Source of the DNA: Gammaproteobacteria bacterium
Lineage (GTDB): Bacteria; Pseudomonadota; Gammaproteobacteria; Arenicellales; JAOTYS01
Reading direction: 5' to 3'
DNA: 12,006 nucleotides
NCBI GenBank assembly: GCA_029861795.1
Contig: JAOTYS010000099.1
Coordinates: 1-12,006 of the forward strand
Both the position numbers and the translations under genes were made by a program. This document shows positions 1 through 7,005 of this stretch, one piece after another (the stretch's first letter is position 1; each line of letters starts with the position of its first letter). The notes under the pieces were generated by a model. It did not search any database and was not told the DNA's origin. It saw only the letters and a list, made by a program, of their open reading frames with translations.

Positions 1-245
1 GCAATGATTTCACTTACTTCAATTTGACCTACTATCGCCCCATGGCCGATGCCATTGCCATGCAGATTAAACGGCTCTACTATGGAACGCTGATGTATAC
101 CATGAAATCCAAACGTGGGTGTTCCACAACGGAGATATACCTCTATTACAAACCTCGATTTTTTCTGCTACAGGTGGTTGTAGTTCCGCTGTTTGCCATT
201 CATCTCCGCTTTAAATCCTGGTTTATCAACCGGTTCCATATGTGA
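1..245 (+). CDS. C-terminal part of a probable GNAT/FemAB-like acyltransferase
   Basis: The reading frame is open from the left edge (first full codon at position 3) to a TGA at 243-245, so this is the 3' end of a gene that starts outside the window. About 80 residues are visible. They contain a YYRPMADAIA helix, then KRLYYGTLMYTMKSKRGC, then EIYLYYKP, and end in a hydrophobic, basic tail. The spacing 'YY..ai..AI...I.r...G...Y..K..rG' followed by a strand ending in Y-x-K-P is what I associate with the C-terminal half of BioF2-like GNAT or FemAB-type acyltransferases. These often sit in exopolysaccharide loci, which fits the neighbouring CapK- and CapA-type genes. The family call is by resemblance only. 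The active-site half is not visible, so the substrate is unknown. Confidence 0.5.
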   Translation, partial: NDFTYFNLTYYRPMADAIAMQIKRLYYGTLMYTMKSKRGCSTTEIYLYYKPRFFLLQVVVVPLFAIHLRFKSWFINRFHM

Positions 246-370
246 TGCTTCCTAAACTGCCCTGTCTATGACAAGGATAATCTTTAGTTGCATCAATAGA
301 TATAAATAGCAAGAGATTTACAGTCAATGCCGTTTGTTCTGCATTTCTCTTGTGGGGCAAAAGTGATGGG

Positions 371-1708
371 ATGATCAAGAAACTTTGTAACAAACTGTAC
401 GGCAATGGTGTTGTCCTTGCTAATTTGCGAGGGCAGCACCGTGTACCCTATCTCCCTGAGGAGCAGTTAGGGGCACTTCGTGATGCTCGACTCAAGGCCA
501 TTGTCAGATATGCCGCAGAGACAGTTCCCTATTATCGTGGTCTCTTTCAAAGAGAAGGAATCGATCCGCGCGCCATTCGAACGGTAGCGGATCTTGAGCG
601 TCTGCCGTTGCTTGAAAAGGACACGGTCCGAAAAGATCCATGTCTTTTTGTCTCCACATCACGTCGGGGGAGAAACGCCATCTCCTTCACCACGAGTGGA
701 ACGACCGGAACGCCCCTGGAGGTCTATCATGATCCTTATTCCTTGCTGGCCAACATCGCTTTCGGGGAGAGGGAGCGCAAAGTGATGTCCAAAGCTTTTG
801 GCAAGGAATTCGGATATAGGGAGCTTTCGATAAACTACCCGGGAAACATCGTCAGTAAGGTTAGAGATTTTTGTCACCAAAGGACGTTCATCCCCGTTCG
901 TCCCGAACGCTGCGCTCTATCCGTCTCGGAGCCGGTCGAACGCATCGTTTCAGGGATCAATCGTTTTCGCCCGGATGTGGTCACAAGCTATGGCTCTTAT
1001 CTGGAAACGCTATTTAGGACACTGGCCTCGCGGGGGATACAGATGCATCTTCCTCGAGTGATAGTCTATGGCGGTGACGGGATGTCAAGAGAAGGTAGGG
1101 AACTCATCGAAGCGAAGTTTGGTATTTCGGTTCTTTCGAGTTACCAAGCGGTGGAATCCTTCAAGATCGGATATTTCTGTGAAGAGCGTCGAGGCTTCCA
1201 TCTCCATTCCGACCTGTGTCACGTGAAAGTTATTGATGCAGATGGAGCAAAGCTAGCAAGTGGTGAAAAAGGGGAAGTGGTGATTTCAAACTTCGTAAAT
1301 CGGGGCACCGTTCTCTTGAACTATCGCTTAGGGGATATCGGCGTGATCTCGAGCCAGCAATGCTCCTGCGGGCGCACGCTACCGCTGCTGTCAGAACTTG
1401 AAGGACGTGCGGAAGATGTCATTTACTTGGCTGATGGTGGGTTTGTGCATCCCAGGGTCGTATGGGGCGTGTTAAAAAAGAAACCTGAAGTGTTGCAATA
1501 CCAGTTGATCCAGCATGAGCCAGAGCTATTTGAGCTCAGGCTCGTAACGATAGATAAGAACACCTGTGAGCGTGTGATAACCGACATCTCGGCGAGTTTG
1601 CAGCATCTTCTGGGAGCATCGGCACGGATTGACCATGGCTACTATGAGGAGTTACAAAGAGAAGCCGGCGGTAAATTTCGGACCGTAATTTCGCTCTGCA
1701 AGCAGTAG
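371..1708 (+). CDS. PaaK/CapK-type adenylate-forming ligase (first of a tandem pair)
   Basis: This is a 445-residue member of the phenylacetate-CoA ligase (PaaK/CapK) branch of the ANL adenylating enzymes. Those enzymes activate a carboxylate as an acyl-AMP and usually pass it to CoA. Visible motifs are the N-terminal KAIVRYAAETVPYYRGLF segment, the phosphate-binding loop SFTTSGTTGTP (about 105-115), SYQAVES in the A5 position (about 257-263), NYRLGDIG (about 317-324), and a CSCGR metal-type motif (about 331-335) followed by EGRAEDV. Length is normal for the family. I chose ATG 371 (MIKKLCNK) over an in-frame TTG at 350, which has no Shine-Dalgarno sequence and would add only seven residues. 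Members in capsule or exopolysaccharide clusters are often annotated CapK and probably handle an acyl group for glycan decoration. The substrate is unknown. The next ligase starts 8 nt after this stop, so the two are very likely cotranscribed. Confidence 0.85.
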   Translation: MIKKLCNKLYGNGVVLANLRGQHRVPYLPEEQLGALRDARLKAIVRYAAETVPYYRGLFQREGIDPRAIRTVADLERLPLLEKDTVRKDPCLFVSTSRRGRNAISFTTSGTTGTPLEVYHDPYSLLANIAFGERERKVMSKAFGKEFGYRELSINYPGNIVSKVRDFCHQRTFIPVRPERCALSVSEPVERIVSGINRFRPDVVTSYGSYLETLFRTLASRGIQMHLPRVIVYGGDGMSREGRELIEAKFGISVLSSYQAVESFKIGYFCEERRGFHLHSDLCHVKVIDADGAKLASGEKGEVVISNFVNRGTVLLNYRLGDIGVISSQQCSCGRTLPLLSELEGRAEDVIYLADGGFVHPRVVWGVLKKKPEVLQYQLIQHEPELFELRLVTIDKNTCERVITDISASLQHLLGASARIDHGYYEELQREAGGKFRTVISLCKQ

Positions 1709-1716
1709 AGATTCAA

Positions 1717-2985
1717 ATGATTGGCGAGCTCATTGAGCTTCGGCAGTTGCGGCAAAATCCGAAACTTGATCCTGTTGAGATCGAGGCGCTGCAGCAGCGC
1801 AAGCTTCGCGCCATTGTGCGCCACGCTTATGCACAGGTACCGTACTACCGCTCACTTTTCGACTCGGTCGGACTTCATCCTGGAGATATTCACAGCGTCG
1901 ATGATCTCAAACATCTACCGATAACAACGAAAGACGATCTCAGAGCGGCCGGCTTGAACAACATCATTGCTCGTGATGTCAAGCTCTCCTCTTGCGTTTC
2001 AGCAGTTACGACCGGTTCAACCGGCAAACCCTTTACGATCTACCTGTCTCGTAGTGACTTAAGGACGTATCGCCTCGTCGCTTTTCGGGCACTTCTCGCA
2101 ATCGGTCTCCGTGCGCAAGACCGACTTGCGATCGTCGGTATTACGCGGCCACAGCGTACTCGGCTTTATCAACGTTTAGGTCTTTACCGGAGCATGAATA
2201 TCCATCCTCAACTGCCGCTTACTGAGCAGTGCAAGCGTCTAAAACAGATGGATCCCACGGTACTGTGGTTCTACCCGACGGCACTAAGAGCGCTATTACG
2301 TTACGTAGACGACCAACTTACCACCCTTGTTCGTCCAAGGATGCTTATCACAGGCGCAGAAGTATTCGATGATAATTTGCGGGTAAGAATCCAGGCTAAC
2401 TTTGATATCGAAATGTTCAACTTCTATGGAGCTGTAGAGATTGGACGCATCGCTGCAGAGTGCCCGGCTCACGAAGGCCTGCATGTCAATATGGATCACG
2501 TAGTCCTGGAATGCGTGGATGGAGCTCACCCAGTTGCGCCTGGAAAGCCAGGTGGAGCTGTAGTCACTACCTTAAACAATTTCACCATGCCGCTCATCCG
2601 ATATCGGCTGGGAGATATTTGCACCTTCCTTAATGGACACTGTGCTTGTCGGTCGTTCTTCCCGCTCATCGCTCCACCACTTGGTAGGGAGGAGGAGCTC
2701 ATCATACTTCCGAGCGGAACAGGGCTCATTCCCCAAGGGGTCCACACCATTATGAGAAAATTCGATGGAATAGATCAGTATCGCCTGATTCAGGAAAGTT
2801 ACGACCAATTGGTGTTACAACTCGTCTGGCGCAATAATCCCCAAGAAGAACTGCTGTCCGAGATGCGGGCGCAGCTCATTATATTTTTAGGTGAACCTGT
2901 CAAACTGGACATCCAGAGCGTGAGTGTCATTCCAGAGGAGAAGATGAAATTCCGGGCTTTCGTTTCACGACTGCCCAAAGAATGA
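1717..2985 (+). CDS. PaaK/CapK-type adenylate-forming ligase (second of a tandem pair)
   Basis: This 422-residue protein is a second PaaK/CapK-family adenylating enzyme, paralogous to the gene just upstream. It shares the N-terminal pattern RKLRAIVRHAYAQVPYYRSLF (about 28-48) and has the phosphate loop TTGSTGKP (98-105). It also has NFYGAVEIGRIAAEC in the A5 region (about 235-249), IRYRLGD (about 294-300), and a reduced cysteine motif CAC (309-311) where the first ligase has CSCGR. The phosphate loop TTGSTGKP differs from TTSGTTGTP, and the sequences diverge strongly in the middle. The two copies therefore probably act on different substrates rather than being a recent duplication. ATG 1717 follows the upstream stop by 8 nt, and only a weak purine run precedes it, so translation may rely on coupling. 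The expected reaction is formation of an acyl-adenylate or acyl-CoA in the cytoplasm; the acid is unknown. Confidence 0.85.
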   Translation: MIGELIELRQLRQNPKLDPVEIEALQQRKLRAIVRHAYAQVPYYRSLFDSVGLHPGDIHSVDDLKHLPITTKDDLRAAGLNNIIARDVKLSSCVSAVTTGSTGKPFTIYLSRSDLRTYRLVAFRALLAIGLRAQDRLAIVGITRPQRTRLYQRLGLYRSMNIHPQLPLTEQCKRLKQMDPTVLWFYPTALRALLRYVDDQLTTLVRPRMLITGAEVFDDNLRVRIQANFDIEMFNFYGAVEIGRIAAECPAHEGLHVNMDHVVLECVDGAHPVAPGKPGGAVVTTLNNFTMPLIRYRLGDICTFLNGHCACRSFFPLIAPPLGREEELIILPSGTGLIPQGVHTIMRKFDGIDQYRLIQESYDQLVLQLVWRNNPQEELLSEMRAQLIIFLGEPVKLDIQSVSVIPEEKMKFRAFVSRLPKE

Positions 2986-3062
2986 CGTAGTCCAATGGTA
3001 ATCTATGTAAGCTCGAGGGATTCGACGTAATCGGCGTTCGTTTAGAACGATGACATGAGGCT

Positions 3063-4244
3063 CTATCGGTCCAAGTCCATCCACATGAAGTAGCGGTCCG
3101 AGTCATCCCGTGCCGTCCTCAGGTGGCTCTCGAGTTCCATTGGGTCGCGGCTGTGTTCGAGCAGCAAAGAGCTCACCTTTTGAAACTCGTCACGCGTTAC
3201 GAAGTGGGGTTGAAAGTTCGTGATGCGGTTGTTGCTGTAGATCGGATACAAACGAAGGGTCATGCTTCGCTGTCCCACGTCATCGTACACGTCTAGTCGA
3301 GCTACGAGGCTATAGGGGTCGGCGTTCATCTTCTCGTAGCGGCCCAGCGAGTTGAACACGAAATTGCCAAGGCCGTACACGATCCAGCGCCCTCTATACC
3401 GTTCGACTTCCTGGAGCATGTGCGCGCCGTGGCCGAGGATCAGGTCGGCTCCGGCGTCGATGAGCGCGTGGGCGAGCTTGGTTTGTGCCTTGTCACGCCA
3501 TTTGTAGTTGTCACCCCAGTGGGGGAAGAGGACGAGGAAGGCGTCGGGGTTGGCGGCGCGGGCGAGTTCCACCTGACGCACCGCTGCCTCGCGAGTCCAG
3601 GCGTTGGCACCACCTAGTGATCCTCTGGCGTAGAACGCGTATTTTTCTTCGTAGTTCTTGCGGAACTCGAAGCCTGCTAGCACAACGAGGGGGAATGCTC
3701 GAGAGCCGAGCCGAAACTCTCGCCGGTAGGGCTCGGCTGCTTGTGCCTCGTTTAGTCCGGCTCCAAACGCTGCAATCCCATGCCGCGAGAGTGCGTCCCA
3801 AGTTTGGTTGAGTCCCGGGATACCGAAGTCGAGAGTGTGGTTGTTCGCGAGGGAGACCGCTGCGACGTTCAATGCCCTCAAGGCCCGGGGAGTCTGCTGC
3901 ATGTCACTCCAATGGATGTAGTACTTCTCTCCCTCGAAGGGGGAAGAGGAGATGTCCGTTACTGGGGTTTCGAGATTTACGATGGCGAGATCGGAGTCGA
4001 TCGCTAGAGGCTCAATGAGTGCCAGGCTGTGGCCGTAACCGCGCGTAGTCAGAACGTTCTCGATGCCCTCGGACTCATACTCCTTCAAGTAGTTCTCTCC
4101 GAAGTGTGTATCGCCCCCGAAGAGGATCGTCGCGGTGGGTCCTGTTGGTTCAGGGGGAGTTGCGCTGGGGAGGTTGCGGGGCGAGGTATCCGAGCATCCG
4201 ATTGTCGTCAGTAGCGTGAGTAGTAGGGCCGTGTGGCGTTTCAT
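3063..4244 (-). CDS. CapA-family lipoprotein (poly-gamma-glutamate capsule-type metallophosphatase fold)
   Basis: The product is 393 residues. It has a lipoprotein signal peptide (MKRHTALLLTLLTTIGC, Cys17), a low-complexity Pro/Thr linker to about residue 35, and then a PGA_cap (CapA) domain. Family motifs in order are FGGDTHFG (42-49), VNLETP (89-94), SLANNHTLDFG (131-141), LFPHWGDNY (239-247), ILGHGAHM (269-276) and GLGNFVF (291-297). These match the metal-ligand layout of the calcineurin-like CapA fold. The lipobox has Thr at -3 (TIGC), slightly off consensus. The frame stays open upstream to 4466, but that stretch looks non-coding. ATG 4244 has AAGAAGG five bases before it and begins the signal peptide directly. 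CapA proteins act at the cell surface in capsule assembly or anchoring, but many paralogs outside cap operons have no proven role. No capB or capC is seen here. The gene converges on the ligase pair. Confidence 0.85.
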   Translation of the reverse strand: MKRHTALLLTLLTTIGCSDTSPRNLPSATPPEPTGPTATILFGGDTHFGENYLKEYESEGIENVLTTRGYGHSLALIEPLAIDSDLAIVNLETPVTDISSSPFEGEKYYIHWSDMQQTPRALRALNVAAVSLANNHTLDFGIPGLNQTWDALSRHGIAAFGAGLNEAQAAEPYRREFRLGSRAFPLVVLAGFEFRKNYEEKYAFYARGSLGGANAWTREAAVRQVELARAANPDAFLVLFPHWGDNYKWRDKAQTKLAHALIDAGADLILGHGAHMLQEVERYRGRWIVYGLGNFVFNSLGRYEKMNADPYSLVARLDVYDDVGQRSMTLRLYPIYSNNRITNFQPHFVTRDEFQKVSSLLLEHSRDPMELESHLRTARDDSDRYFMWMDLDR

Positions 4245-4249
4245 GGCGG

Positions 4250-4256
4250 CCTTCTT
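4250..4256 (-). promoter_or_regulatory. Ribosome binding site deciding the CapA start
   Basis: Read on the - strand this is AAGAAGG, five bases before ATG 4244. It supports the shorter, signal-peptide-bearing start over the in-frame upstream start at 4466, which would overlap the 3' end of the methyltransferase gene. Confidence 0.6.
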
Positions 4257-4333
4257 GGGGTGAGCTATTGGTTCTTCATCGGAAGTGGTGGATGAGAGAA
4301 GACGGCGGCGTATCCACCCCATGCACTGGTGAT

Positions 4334-4348
4334 TTCCTAAACTAGGAA
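4334..4348. repeat. Short perfect inverted repeat between the methyltransferase and capA-like genes
   Basis: TTCCTA-AAC-TAGGAA forms a 6-bp stem with a 3-nt centre in the 205-bp gap upstream of the capA-like gene. There is no following T-tract, so it is not a clear terminator. It could be an operator half-site pair or chance. Confidence 0.25.
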
Positions 4349-4449
4349 TGACACGCCATGGGGAAAGATAAGCCAAATCGCAGCCGAAGATCCAGAAGAG
4401 ACTATCACTTCTAAGAGTAAGATGGTGGTGGAGGTTCCGCCCAGCTCTG

Positions 4450-5280
4450 TCACCTGTTAGGCGCACGGTCCTCTCGGCGTACTGCCCGTAAAGCCACGAA
4501 GTGTCCCGTAATGTAACGCGTAGGCCAACGCTCCAGGACTTCCCATGCCATGAGCCACTGCAATAATCTTTTCTTGACGGCCCTGGCGGCCCATCGGTCT
4601 AGGATGTCGGTGATCGGCACCATTAAGACGCGGGGGCAGTGCATCGTGGCCTGCACTTCCAGTGGTTCGAACCCGGCGGCGAGGACCATCTTCTGCAACC
4701 GCCGCGGACCACAACTCGCACCGACATAATAAGGGACAAGGCCAATGCGCTCGATCAACGGTGCTGGCAGCGAGTTGCGCAGAGCAATAATAGGATTGGA
4801 TAGGTTGTCGAGGGTCATGAGGAGCTGGCCGCCGAACTTGAGCACCCGACACAGCTCCCTTAAGGCCTTGGCGACGTCGTCCAAGCTATCCATGTGGTCC
4901 AGCGTCGAATTCGAAATCACAACATCGAAACTTTGATCGGCAAACGGCAGGCAACCGACGTCGGCGCCCACGACCAGGAGAGTCTGGTGCTGAGATTGGG
5001 CACGGCGCATGATTAATGGTGCGATGTCAATTCCGACAGCGGTACGACCGACCGATGCCAACAATGGATACAGCCCCGTTTCGCCGGTTGCTTCATCAAA
5101 GAGATCGGTCTTGAGAACGCGTCCCACCTCAACGCTTGGTATCCAACGCTCGAATAACCGGGTGTTTACAGCGTCGCTGTGCACACGCCAAAGTCGGTGA
5201 GTCCGAGTCTCTTCCCAGTCTTTCGCAATCTCGTCCCAGTACTTTATTGGCTTTGAACCCAGGAGGTCCTCCTCAGTCAT
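4450..5280 (-). CDS. Class I SAM-dependent methyltransferase
   Basis: This 276-residue protein has a Rossmann-type SAM-binding domain of the Methyltransf_11 kind. The signatures are VLKTDLFDEATGE in the motif I position (about 55-67), AVGIDIAP (about 81-88) with the acidic residue expected to bind the ribose, ADVGCLPFADQSFDVVIS (about 106-123) spanning motifs II to III, and an LCRVLKFGGQLLMTLDN strand (about 143-159). Motif I reads as KTDLFDEATG instead of the classic GxGxG, a variant form. The C-terminal third (CGPRRLQKMVLAAGFEP onward) carries the usual substrate-cap pattern and ends in a basic tail. There is no signal peptide, so it is cytoplasmic. It shares its strand with the capA-like gene 205 bp downstream and may be transcribed with it. 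No strong Shine-Dalgarno precedes ATG 5280, but the next in-frame Met lies inside the SAM domain. Methylation of a sugar, lipid or small molecule of the surface locus is an inference. Confidence 0.8.
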   Translation of the reverse strand: MTEEDLLGSKPIKYWDEIAKDWEETRTHRLWRVHSDAVNTRLFERWIPSVEVGRVLKTDLFDEATGETGLYPLLASVGRTAVGIDIAPLIMRRAQSQHQTLLVVGADVGCLPFADQSFDVVISNSTLDHMDSLDDVAKALRELCRVLKFGGQLLMTLDNLSNPIIALRNSLPAPLIERIGLVPYYVGASCGPRRLQKMVLAAGFEPLEVQATMHCPRVLMVPITDILDRWAARAVKKRLLQWLMAWEVLERWPTRYITGHFVALRAVRREDRAPNR

Positions 5281-5364
5281 GACACCAAGGGGGTACCCTT
5301 GGTTGGCTAGAATTCCAGAAAAAATTCCTCCGGAAGGCTAGCTATCGCAGGTTATGTTTTTCAT

Positions 5365-5402
5365 TGGTCGGGGTGAAAGGATTTGAACCTCCGGCCCCTC
5401 GG
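5365..5402 (-). pseudogene. 3' fragment of a tRNA-Pro gene (probable att scar)
   Basis: On the - strand the bases read GGGGCCGGAGGTTCAAATCC followed by TTTCACCCCGACCA. That gives a variable-loop end, a T stem and loop (GGAGG-TTCAAAT-CCTTT with two G-U pairs), the 3' acceptor strand CACCCCG, discriminator A and an encoded CCA. GTCGGAGGTTCRAATCCT...CGACCA is the typical 3' end of proteobacterial tRNA-Pro. The matching 5' acceptor strand CGGGGTG is absent at the expected distance of about 77 nt, and the anticodon and D arms cannot be folded from the flanking bases. It is therefore a fragment, not a functional tRNA. Such 3' pieces are typically left when an element integrates into a tRNA gene. 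By the usual geometry the element would lie 5' of the fragment in tRNA orientation, toward higher coordinates, with an intact tRNA-Pro at its far end. Confidence 0.65.
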
Positions 5403-5729
5403 CAACTGCTCGGTGATTGCTCCTGCATTACTTCTACTACGATACATCTATGTGTATCTATCCATGCGTTATTCTCTATATCGTTGATGAACTCTTCGAA
5501 TATAGCTATTTCACAGCGGTCACATTAACATGAATTAGTCGTGCCTCAAGATTCCTTAGTTCGCCTTGATTTAGAGGACGAAATCCGACGGACGTGCAAA
5601 ATGTGGTGAGAGTATTTGTACTTTCAATCACGGGAATACGCGTTTAGTGTTTAAGTCAGAACACCTCGCCTCATACCGGTCAGTACTGCACTACTGAAAT
5701 AGTCTGATACGTTATAGAGGTTAACCTAC

Positions 5730-5734
5730 AGGAG
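5730..5734 (+). promoter_or_regulatory. Ribosome binding site of htpX
   Basis: AGGAG lies nine bases before ATG 5744. It also fits the adjacent ATG at 5747, so either Met can be the first residue. Confidence 0.6.
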
Positions 5735-5743
5735 CATTGTGTC

Positions 5744-6634
5744 ATGATGCGGATAGGATTGTTTTTGGGCACCAACCTAGCGGTTTTGTTCATTCTAAAT
5801 CGTATCATCACTGTTCTGGGGCTCAATCAACCGGGAACCAGTTGGACGCCCTTGTTAATAATGGCCGGTATCTTAGGAATGGCAGGATCGTTTATGTCAT
5901 TGGTGATGTCAAAAATCATGGCCAAACGATCGGCGGGGGCGCAGGTAATTGAATCTCCCAGTAACGACACTGAACAATGGTTGGTAAGCACTGTGCGTGC
6001 GCAAGCAGAAAAAGCAGGGATTGGTCAGCCTGAGGTAGCCATTTTTGACTCGTCGGCACCCAATGCGTTTGCCACCGGCGCCAATAAAAACAACGCTCTT
6101 GTAGCCGTAAGCACGGGATTGTTAAACACTATGGACAAAGATGAGGCGGAAGCGGTATTGGGCCACGAAGTGAGTCATGTGGCCAACGGTGATATGGTAA
6201 CGCTTTCCTTAATCCAAGGAGTAGTAAATACTTTCGTCATTGTGTTCTCACAAATCATTTCAACCCTCGTGGACCGCCGGCGCGGGGGTGGTTACAACGA
6301 GACAGGCTATGGTTATGGCCGCGGTATGGGTTATCGATTCACTTATATCATCACTCAAACCATTCTAGGATTCTTGGCGACAATCATCGTGCGCTGGTTT
6401 AGCCGCTGGAGAGAATATCGCACGGACGCTGGTGGAGCGAGGCTGGCGGGTCGCGACAAGATGATTCGAGCCTTGGAACGCTTGCAAAAACTTCAGCGAC
6501 CATCGCAATTACCGGCGCACATGCAAGCCTTCGGTATAAATGGTGGATTATTGGGTGTTGCTGGTTTAAAAAAACTGACGATGACACATCCACCGCTTGA
6601 AGAGCGAATCGACGCATTGCGTCGCGCGAGTTAG
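5744..6634 (+). CDS. htpX: Membrane zinc metalloprotease HtpX
   Basis: HtpX is a peptidase-family M48 protease of the inner membrane with a cytosolic active site. It degrades misfolded membrane proteins alongside FtsH. The 296-residue length is normal. Two N-terminal membrane segments (about 4-22 and 36-57) precede the catalytic part. The zinc motif HEVSH is at 141-145 and the third ligand is in WREYRTDAGGARLAG (Glu224). Two further hydrophobic segments (about 154-175 and 200-218) flank a Gly/Tyr-rich loop (GGGYNETGYGYGRGMGYR), as in gammaproteobacterial and betaproteobacterial HtpX. The C-terminal MTHPPLEERIDALR is the family's usual ending. The start is fixed by AGGAG at 5730-5734. In enterobacteria the gene is under heat-shock and CpxR control, but I found no clear sigma-32 promoter here. 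The frame continues past the stop into a CBS-like tail. Confidence 0.95.
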   Translation: MMRIGLFLGTNLAVLFILNRIITVLGLNQPGTSWTPLLIMAGILGMAGSFMSLVMSKIMAKRSAGAQVIESPSNDTEQWLVSTVRAQAEKAGIGQPEVAIFDSSAPNAFATGANKNNALVAVSTGLLNTMDKDEAEAVLGHEVSHVANGDMVTLSLIQGVVNTFVIVFSQIISTLVDRRRGGGYNETGYGYGRGMGYRFTYIITQTILGFLATIIVRWFSRWREYRTDAGGARLAGRDKMIRALERLQKLQRPSQLPAHMQAFGINGGLLGVAGLKKLTMTHPPLEERIDALRRAS

Positions 6635-6724
6635 TGCAAATCGCGTTTCAATTTAATTGGCGTCATCACGGAGACTGACATCTTCGATGCTTTCATCCAC
6701 ATCTTGGAAGCGGAGCCGACGTGA
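6635..6724 (+). pseudogene. CBS-domain C-terminal remnant directly after htpX
   Basis: Immediately after the htpX stop, and in the same frame, lie 29 codons ending at TGA 6722-6724. The recognisable part (from about 6653) reads LIGVITETDIFDAFIHILEA. That is the last strand and helix of a CBS domain, compare the common pattern 'LvGIiTetDIfrAfv'. No start codon or first CBS half is present, so this looks like the tail of a CBS-domain gene whose front was deleted when it was joined to the htpX end. The match is short and judged by eye. A chance resemblance or a readthrough extension of HtpX are the alternatives. Confidence 0.45.
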
Positions 6725-7005
6725 CTAGCAGCATCGTTATGTATGATTCGCCGAAACGCTACGTTGCAAGGATGCGCCGGAGACCAGATCCGTAGAGCCT
6801 CTGGGGAAGGGTGGGGTGGCCGAACTTTGGCGGTTGACTACATCATCATCACTCGCGGCTTGCAGCGTAGCCGGCGCGAGCATAGCCTGCGCGATCGAAC
6901 GATCGTAAGGTTAGGGGCCTTACACTGGGCTAGGGTTGCGTGATCGGCAATTGCCTGAAGTAGTGAATTGGAGATAAATTCTTAACAATAAAGAGGTTAG
7001 CTAGT
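6725..7005. other. Non-coding spacer upstream of bdhA
   Basis: No convincing gene is seen here. A 66-codon frame at 6743-6943 has no ribosome binding site and no recognisable features. Two small inverted repeats are present: CGATCG-AA-CGATCG near 6893-6906, and GTAAGG/CCTTAC at 6905-6910 and 6918-6923. Neither has a T-tract. The promoter of the bdhA operon must lie in this stretch or just upstream. Confidence 0.5.
6951..6978 (+). promoter_or_regulatory. Candidate sigma-70-type promoter for bdhA
   Basis: TTGCCT at 6951-6956 and GATAAA at 6973-6978 are separated by 16 bp and end 27 bp before ATG 7006. Each hexamer matches the consensus at four positions. This is a weak prediction by eye. Confidence 0.3.

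Larger units (their letters stand above)
5281..5743. other. Long intergenic region between the surface locus and htpX
   Basis: This 463-bp stretch has no convincing open reading frame. Apart from the tRNA-Pro fragment near 5365-5402 I see A+T-richer sequence than in the flanking genes, and no integrase gene or clear promoter pair. It separates the methyltransferase gene, which reads leftward, from htpX, which reads rightward, so promoters for both should lie here. Confidence 0.6.

Noticed and set aside
3035..3049. CGTTC-GTTTA-GAACG hairpin between the converging ligase and capA-like genes as a terminator
   Set aside because: The stem is only 5 bp and no T-run follows on either strand.
4245..4466. 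In-frame N-terminal extension of the CapA-like protein up to 4466
   Set aside because: It would overlap the methyltransferase gene, looks non-coding and would bury the lipoprotein signal peptide. ATG 4244 has its own ribosome binding site.
5409..5420. CGGTGATTG on the + strand resembling the 5' end of an E. coli tRNA-Pro
   Set aside because: It is on the opposite strand to the fragment, too short, and not followed by a D arm, so it is probably chance.
5365..5441. A complete tRNA-Pro gene on the - strand
   Set aside because: The 5' acceptor strand CGGGGTG, D arm and anticodon arm are missing at the expected positions; only the 3' part can be folded.
6905..6923. GTAAGG/CCTTAC hairpin as a terminator or riboswitch
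   Set aside because: Short stem, no T-tract, and nothing around it suggests a larger conserved fold.
6743..6943. 66-codon ORF between htpX and bdhA
   Set aside because: It has no ribosome binding site, no recognisable motif and composition like neighbouring non-coding sequence.
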